A stretch of 64,000 nt of DNA, from contig NZ_SADT02000006.1 of the NCBI RefSeq assembly GCF_004016445.2, positions 248,001 through 312,000 on the forward strand. Reading direction: 5' to 3'. The stretch is from Mesorhizobium sp. M2E.F.Ca.ET.219.01.1.1 (GTDB taxonomy: Bacteria; Pseudomonadota; Alphaproteobacteria; Rhizobiales; Rhizobiaceae). The notes under the pieces are model-generated. The model searched no databases, was not told where the DNA came from, and saw only the letters and a list, made by a program, of their open reading frames with translations. Positions 60,204-64,000 of the stretch are shown piece by piece; the first letter of the stretch is position 1; each line of letters starts with the position of its first letter. The position numbers were made by a program, and so were the translations under genes.

Positions 60204-61184
60204 GCCGCGCGCCTTGACGTTGATGGTCTCCGGCACGGGCGTCAGCGGCCGGCGCTCGGTGAACCAGGCAACGAGATTGTCGACGCAGAGATCAGCCATG
60301 GCGCGGCGGGTGTGGACCGACGCCGAGCCGACATGCGGCAGAAGCGAGGCATTGGCAGCGTCGAGCAGGGCCCGCGGCACGTTCGGTTCATCGGCAAAGA
60401 CGTCGAGCCCGGCAGCGGCAATTGTGCCGCTCTCGAGGGCGGCGGCCAGTGCTGTCTCGTCCACCGCCGAGCCGCGGCCGATGTTGACGAAGACGCCGTT
60501 CGAACCCAGCGCCGACAGGATTTCGGCGTTGATCGCTTTCTCCGTGGAGGCGCCGCCCGGGGCAATGCAAATCAGCGTATCGACGGCCTCGGCAAGGCCT
60601 TTCAACGTGGCATGATATTGGTAAGGCAGGCCTTCGACCTTGCGGCGATTGTGGTAAGCGATCGGCAGTCCGAAGGCTTCAAGGCGGCGGGCGACGGCGC
60701 GGCCGATACGGCCCATGCCGAAAATGCCGACGCTGCGGCCGCGCAAGGTAAGCCGGCTCAGGGGATAATTACCCTTCTTCACCCAGTCGCCGTCGCGCAG
60801 CCATTTCTCGGCGGCGTAGAGTTCGCGCACGGTGTTGATCAAAAGGCCGATGGCGGTGTCGGCGACCTCCTCGGTCAGGACGTCGGGCGTGTTGGTGACC
60901 ATGACGCCGCACCTCGCCGCGTGATTGGCGTCGACCGAATCGTAGCCGACGCCGAAACTGGCGATGATCTCAAGGTTGGGCAGCGCGTCGATCATCGCCG
61001 CGTTGATGCCCGCATAGGAGGCGATGCCGCGCACGGTGGCGCGCATCTCTTCCGTGACCAGCCCAGGGTCGGCGCGTTCGATGCGCACAAGCTTGAACGC
61101 CTTGTCGATGCGGCCGACGGCATGGTCGTTGAAATCGCCCGGCACCAGGATGGCGACCGGCAATTTTCCTTCTGCACTGGTCAT
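60201..61184 (-). CDS. D-2-hydroxyacid dehydrogenase (glyoxylate/hydroxypyruvate reductase-like)
   Basis: The 327-residue enzyme has the NAD(P) motif VGIFGMGRIGRAVARR near residue 152. The catalytic set is Arg in NIGRGSAVDE near 237, Glu in ADEPNVP near 265 and His in LLPHVGSAS near 283. RVKEGLPY-type sequence after the Rossmann strand (NRRKVEGL) suggests NADP preference. Its ATG overlaps the LacI stop (ATGA), so regulator and enzyme are translationally coupled. Confidence 0.93.
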   Translation of the reverse strand: MTSAEGKLPVAILVPGDFNDHAVGRIDKAFKLVRIERADPGLVTEEMRATVRGIASYAGINAAMIDALPNLEIIASFGVGYDSVDANHAARCGVMVTNTPDVLTEEVADTAIGLLINTVRELYAAEKWLRDGDWVKKGNYPLSRLTLRGRSVGIFGMGRIGRAVARRLEAFGLPIAYHNRRKVEGLPYQYHATLKGLAEAVDTLICIAPGGASTEKAINAEILSALGSNGVFVNIGRGSAVDETALAAALESGTIAAAGLDVFADEPNVPRALLDAANASLLPHVGSASVHTRRAMADLCVDNLVAWFTERRPLTPVPETINVKARG

Positions 61185-62203
61185 GCACGCTCCACCGGCT
61201 TGCCGGTCGACTGCCGCACATGCAGTTCCGGCTTGATCAGCTCTTGCGAGGGCCGCACCGCCTGCCCGTTCAGCTTGTCGAGCAAGGCGCTTGCGGCGCG
61301 GCGGCCGACCTCGCGCTGGCCATTCCAGACCGTGGTCAGGGCCGGCGTCGCGATCGCCGCCTCCTCGAGATCGTCATAACCGGTGACCGAGATATCGACG
61401 CCGGGCACGAGGCCCGCCCGCGCGATGCCATTCATCAGCCCGATCGCGACCAGATCGTTCCAGCAGCAGGCAGCCGTGGGCTTGTCCTTCAGCGCCAGAA
61501 ACTGCCCCGCGGCTTCGAAACCCGCTTGCTTGGTGCGGGGCCCGGGAATGCGCCAGGACGGCTTCACCTCAAGGCCGGCCGCCTCCATGGCGTTGAGGTA
61601 GCCCTGGTAACGGTCGCGGCCGGTCGAGGTCTGGTCGGTGCCGCCGACCATGGCGATGCGCTTATGGCCGAGCGAGATCAGATGATTGGTGGCCAGCGCG
61701 GTGCCATAGGCATCGTCGCCGCGGAACACCGGCACGTCGGCACCGGCGACGCTGCGCGCGATCAGCACCGCCGGCAGGCCGTTTTCCTCAGCCATGATGA
61801 TGTCCTCGGCCGGCGTGCCGATGGCCGGCGACATGATGACACCGTCGGCGCCGAGCTGCAGCAGCGTGTCGATGAAGGTGCGCTGCTTTTCGAGCTGGTC
61901 ATAGTGGTTGGACAGGATGAAGGTCTGGCGGCTGCGGTCGAGCTCGCTTTCGATCGAGCGCAGGATCTCGGCGAAAAACGGGTTCATGATGTCATGCACG
62001 ACGACGCCGACGATGCCGGAGCGCGAGGTGCGCAGCGAGGCGGCGCGGCGGTTGTAGATATAGCCGATGGCGCGCGCGTGCTCCTTGATGCGTTCCCGCG
62101 TGGCGCCGGCCACCAGCGGGCTGTCGCGCAGCGCCAGCGATACCGTTGCCGTGGAGACGCCGAGCGCATCCGCGATTGTCGAAAGCTTGATCTTCTGTGC
62201 CAG
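61181..62203 (-). CDS. LacI family transcriptional regulator, probable CTG start
   Basis: A LacI helix-turn-helix (KLSTIADALGVSTATVSLAL then RDSPLVAGATRERIKEHA) is encoded upstream of the first GTG at 62113, so that codon cannot be the start. The frame is open back to a TAA at 62240-62242. Between them there is no ATG, GTG or TTG. A CTG at 62201-62203 (LAQKIKLSTIAD), about six bases after the end of GGGGAG, gives a normal 340-residue protein. The C-terminal periplasmic-binding-like domain is complete (GVVVHDIMNPFFAEILRSIE, then SVTGYDDLEEA). It probably controls itself and the hydroxyacid dehydrogenase. Confidence 0.85.
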   Translation of the reverse strand: MAQKIKLSTIADALGVSTATVSLALRDSPLVAGATRERIKEHARAIGYIYNRRAASLRTSRSGIVGVVVHDIMNPFFAEILRSIESELDRSRQTFILSNHYDQLEKQRTFIDTLLQLGADGVIMSPAIGTPAEDIIMAEENGLPAVLIARSVAGADVPVFRGDDAYGTALATNHLISLGHKRIAMVGGTDQTSTGRDRYQGYLNAMEAAGLEVKPSWRIPGPRTKQAGFEAAGQFLALKDKPTAACCWNDLVAIGLMNGIARAGLVPGVDISVTGYDDLEEAAIATPALTTVWNGQREVGRRAASALLDKLNGQAVRPSQELIKPELHVRQSTGKPVERA

Positions 62204-62284
62204 TGCCCTTCGCTCCCCAGGGTCCTCGGAACCACGTCTTTAAATTTTTTAAATGCGGCCTTATGCCACCGATCAAGGAGCAAT

Positions 62285-63289
62285 TCAAAGTTTTTTCGCC
62301 AGACTCTCGGCTTCTGTATCCACCGTCGCGAGGTCGCGCAGGCGCAGCCGGTGCTCGCGGTGGATGATGTAAAGACCGCTGGCAACAATGATGGCCGCGC
62401 CGAGCAGCGTCCAGCGATCGGGGAACTGGTGGAAGATCACCCACCCGGAAATGATCATCCACACCATTTGCGAATAGGGATAAGGCGCAAGTGCCGTGGT
62501 GGTGGCGAGGCGATAGGCCTGCACCAGCAGATAGTGGCCACCGGCGCCGAAAACGCCCAGCATCAAAAGAATGATCCAGTGCCAGCCGTCCTGCGGCAGC
62601 GCATGCGAGAAGGGCAGCGTGGGCAAGAGCAGCGCCGCCGGCGCCAAAGCCGAGAACAGGATCAGGCTCTCGGACGTCTCGGTGGACGACATGCGCCGGG
62701 TCATGATGACATAAAAGCTGTTAGACAGCATCGAGCCCAGCGCGAAGAGATGACCGATGCCGAACACGCCGACGCCCGGCCGGGTGATGATCAGGACGCC
62801 GACAAAGCCGGTGAGGATTGCCAGCCAGCGCCGCCAGCCGGCCCATTCGCCGAGCAGCGGACCGGCAAGCGCGGTGATGACCATCGGGCCGAAGAAATAG
62901 ATCGACGTGGTCTCCGCCAGCTGCAGCGTCTTCAGCGCCAGGATGTTGAACATGGTCGAGCCGAACAGCAGGCAGCCGCGCAATATATGCGCCGGCAGGT
63001 TTTTGGCGCGAAAACGCGCCGGTTCGCGCCAGCCGCGCAGGAAAAGCCCGACCAGCAGGACATGGACGGTGAAACGGGCCCAGGCGACGATCAGCGCCGA
63101 GACGCCGGCCAGCACCAGGTATTTGCTGGAGGTATCGAGAAAGGTGAAGCAGACATAGACGCAAAGCATCAGAAGCATCGCCACGGGCGGCGTTGCGCTG
63201 TCGTCGTTGGTTTTGGAAATGGTCAAGGTCGGGCCGAAGGAAGGATAGACGTCCCCTTCTGCGGCAATCGCCGCTGGCCGGCAAGCCAA
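62285..63289 (-). CDS. DMT superfamily (EamA) transporter
   Basis: The protein has ten hydrophobic segments in two EamA halves (AMLLMLCVYVCFTFLDTSSK near residue 37; GHYLLVQAYRLATTTALAPY near residue 247). It is an inner-membrane drug/metabolite exporter of unknown substrate. The start is uncertain: a TTG at 63289 gives 334 residues; a TTG near codon 22 or the GTG/ATG before AMLLML would be shorter. None has a convincing ribosome site. Confidence 0.88.
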   Translation of the reverse strand: MACRPAAIAAEGDVYPSFGPTLTISKTNDDSATPPVAMLLMLCVYVCFTFLDTSSKYLVLAGVSALIVAWARFTVHVLLVGLFLRGWREPARFRAKNLPAHILRGCLLFGSTMFNILALKTLQLAETTSIYFFGPMVITALAGPLLGEWAGWRRWLAILTGFVGVLIITRPGVGVFGIGHLFALGSMLSNSFYVIMTRRMSSTETSESLILFSALAPAALLLPTLPFSHALPQDGWHWIILLMLGVFGAGGHYLLVQAYRLATTTALAPYPYSQMVWMIISGWVIFHQFPDRWTLLGAAIIVASGLYIIHREHRLRLRDLATVDTEAESLAKKL

Positions 63290-63417
63290 AAGCGACTGGC
63301 CTAATAAGCGCTTTGGACAGGCTTAGAGCGCGTTGAGGAAGGCGATTGGCTTGAACGGTCCTCGACGGGATAGGCATTCAGCCTGATCGTCGAGGGATTG
63401 GCCGAAGCCTCCGCGAC

Positions 63418-63595
63418 GTCGTCATCCACGGGCGGAGCGACGCGAAGCGGCGCGCAGACCCGAGGATCCATTCCGTTACCTTCGCCGAAGGGCGCAACGG
63501 AGCGGAATTCTGCATCGTGGCAACGCCTAAGTCACGGAATGGATTCTGGTCTGCGCCGCGTCGCTGCGTTCCTTGCTCCGCCATAGAATGACGAC
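63418..63595. repeat. Long inverted-repeat intergenic element, 178 bp
   Basis: GTCGTCAT at the left and ATGACGAC at the right are perfect ends of about 60-base imperfect inverted arms. These include GGCGGAGCGACGCGAAGCG against CGCTGCGTTCCTTGCTCCGCC, and ATCCATTCCGT at 63466-63476 against ACGGAATGGAT at 63534-63544. No ORF inside is credible. The whole interval 63290-63664 holds no gene otherwise. Confidence 0.85.
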
Positions 63596-63664
63596 GTGAT
63601 GGGCGTTCAGGCCAACCCCAAACGTCCGCAATGGTCCCTTGGGAGAAGGGGCATGCCACCCTTT

Positions 63665-64000
63665 TTAGCCATGCATGCGGGCGCCCTTGGTGATCTTGTC
63701 GACGAGCTTCTTCTCGCCACGCAGAGCGATGCCGACGATCTTGGCGTCGTCCGGCGCGAATTCGGCGAAGACAGCGCGATTGGCGGCATCATGGCCGGTC
63801 GAAAACATCTCCTCGACATAGGCGGACGCCGTCACGCCGCGCTCCAGCGCCCGGAGATGGATCGTGCCCAGCGTCGCCGCGTCGGCCGACAGGACGATGA
63901 CCGGCTGGATCGACATTGGGTTGTAAAGGTTGCCGGCACGGTCGCGATAGGGCTCGCCGATGATCTCGGGGAACTGCGCGACGATGCCGCTGGTGAGGAA
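63665..64000 (-). CDS. DUF2000 family protein, N-terminus beyond window
   Basis: The last 111 residues are visible. The frame enters at the window edge (FLTSGIVAQFPEIIGEPYRD) and continues through NLYNPMSIQPVIVLSADAAT and MFSTGHDAANRAVFAEFAPD to IVGIALRGEKKLVDKITKGA. This matches the C-terminal two-thirds of DUF2000 proteins, a PTH2-like fold of unknown function. The internal Met at 63916 is not the start, as conserved sequence continues upstream. Confidence 0.82.
   Translation of the reverse strand, partial: FLTSGIVAQFPEIIGEPYRDRAGNLYNPMSIQPVIVLSADAATLGTIHLRALERGVTASAYVEEMFSTGHDAANRAVFAEFAPDDAKIVGIALRGEKKLVDKITKGARMHG

Noticed and set aside
61220..63304. 694-codon plus-strand frame
   Set aside because: It is antisense to the LacI and DMT transporter genes and crosses their intergenic region, with no recognisable motif.

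Overview
The window looks like chromosome of an alphaproteobacterium of the order Hyphomicrobiales, most likely Mesorhizobium or a close relative. The evidence is the high GC content, the gene order FYDLN-protein / aroA / cmk / rpsA, a class II EPSP synthase close to the Agrobacterium type, the three-subunit pntAA-pntAB-pntB transhydrogenase next to an aa3-type oxidase subunit IV, fused indolepyruvate ferredoxin oxidoreductase, and families of intergenic hairpin mosaic repeats. The genus is an inference from memory of such genomes; no search was run.

Layout. (1) 27-9914: a sugar catabolic locus. A nine-gene minus-strand operon (ABC importer, enolase-superfamily dehydratase, rhamnose mutarotase-like protein, Gfo/Idh/MocA oxidoreductase, MaoC hydratase, SDR) faces an IclR regulator and a lactonase-like amidohydrolase. 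It resembles non-phosphorylative L-fucose/L-rhamnose catabolism. (2) 9955-12883: a tightly coupled operon of a leader-like small ORF, a MaoC-like protein lacking the usual catalytic His, a class III CoA-transferase and a solute-binding-protein fold without signal peptide. A palindrome upstream resembles a site in the IclR promoter. (3) 13150-15431: small envelope and hypothetical genes, then tRNA-Ala(GGC). (4) 15819-20463: housekeeping block aroA, cmk, rpsA. (5) 20542-30185: an SDR, then an arginine-related locus. Minus strand: guanidino-hydrolase (DDAH/ADI type), TetR, a decarboxylase resembling 2-ketoarginine decarboxylase, and a capsule-type glycosyltransferase. Plus strand: polar amino acid ABC importer and Ldh-family reductase. 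(6) 30564-36465: an NDUFA9-like protein, a P450, an FMN reductase and gyrB. (7) 36480-39060: a lower-GC insert with a gene remnant, a PD-(D/E)XK-like protein and a HEPN-like gene broken by an in-frame TGA. (8) 39102-47363: transhydrogenase operon, alpha/beta hydrolase, DUF3096 peptide, FeeM-like acyltransferase and a GGDEF-EAL protein. (9) 47513-53454: iorAB-type fusion, lipoprotein, CGNR regulator, orphan LivH-like permease. (10) 53744-64000: TRAP transporter with its binding protein on the opposite strand, Zn alcohol dehydrogenase, glutamine amidotransferase-like hydrolase, Inh-like protein, hydroxyacid dehydrogenase plus LacI regulator, DMT exporter, and a DUF2000 gene cut by the window edge.

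Repeats. At least six copies of one mosaic element (unit near 'gcaattcc...ggaattgc', four of them joined to a 15-20 bp hairpin) lie between genes. One appears to supply a permease start codon and one contains a stop codon. Three further intergenic repeat types with inverted ends are present. No transposase, CRISPR array, rRNA or phage gene was seen.
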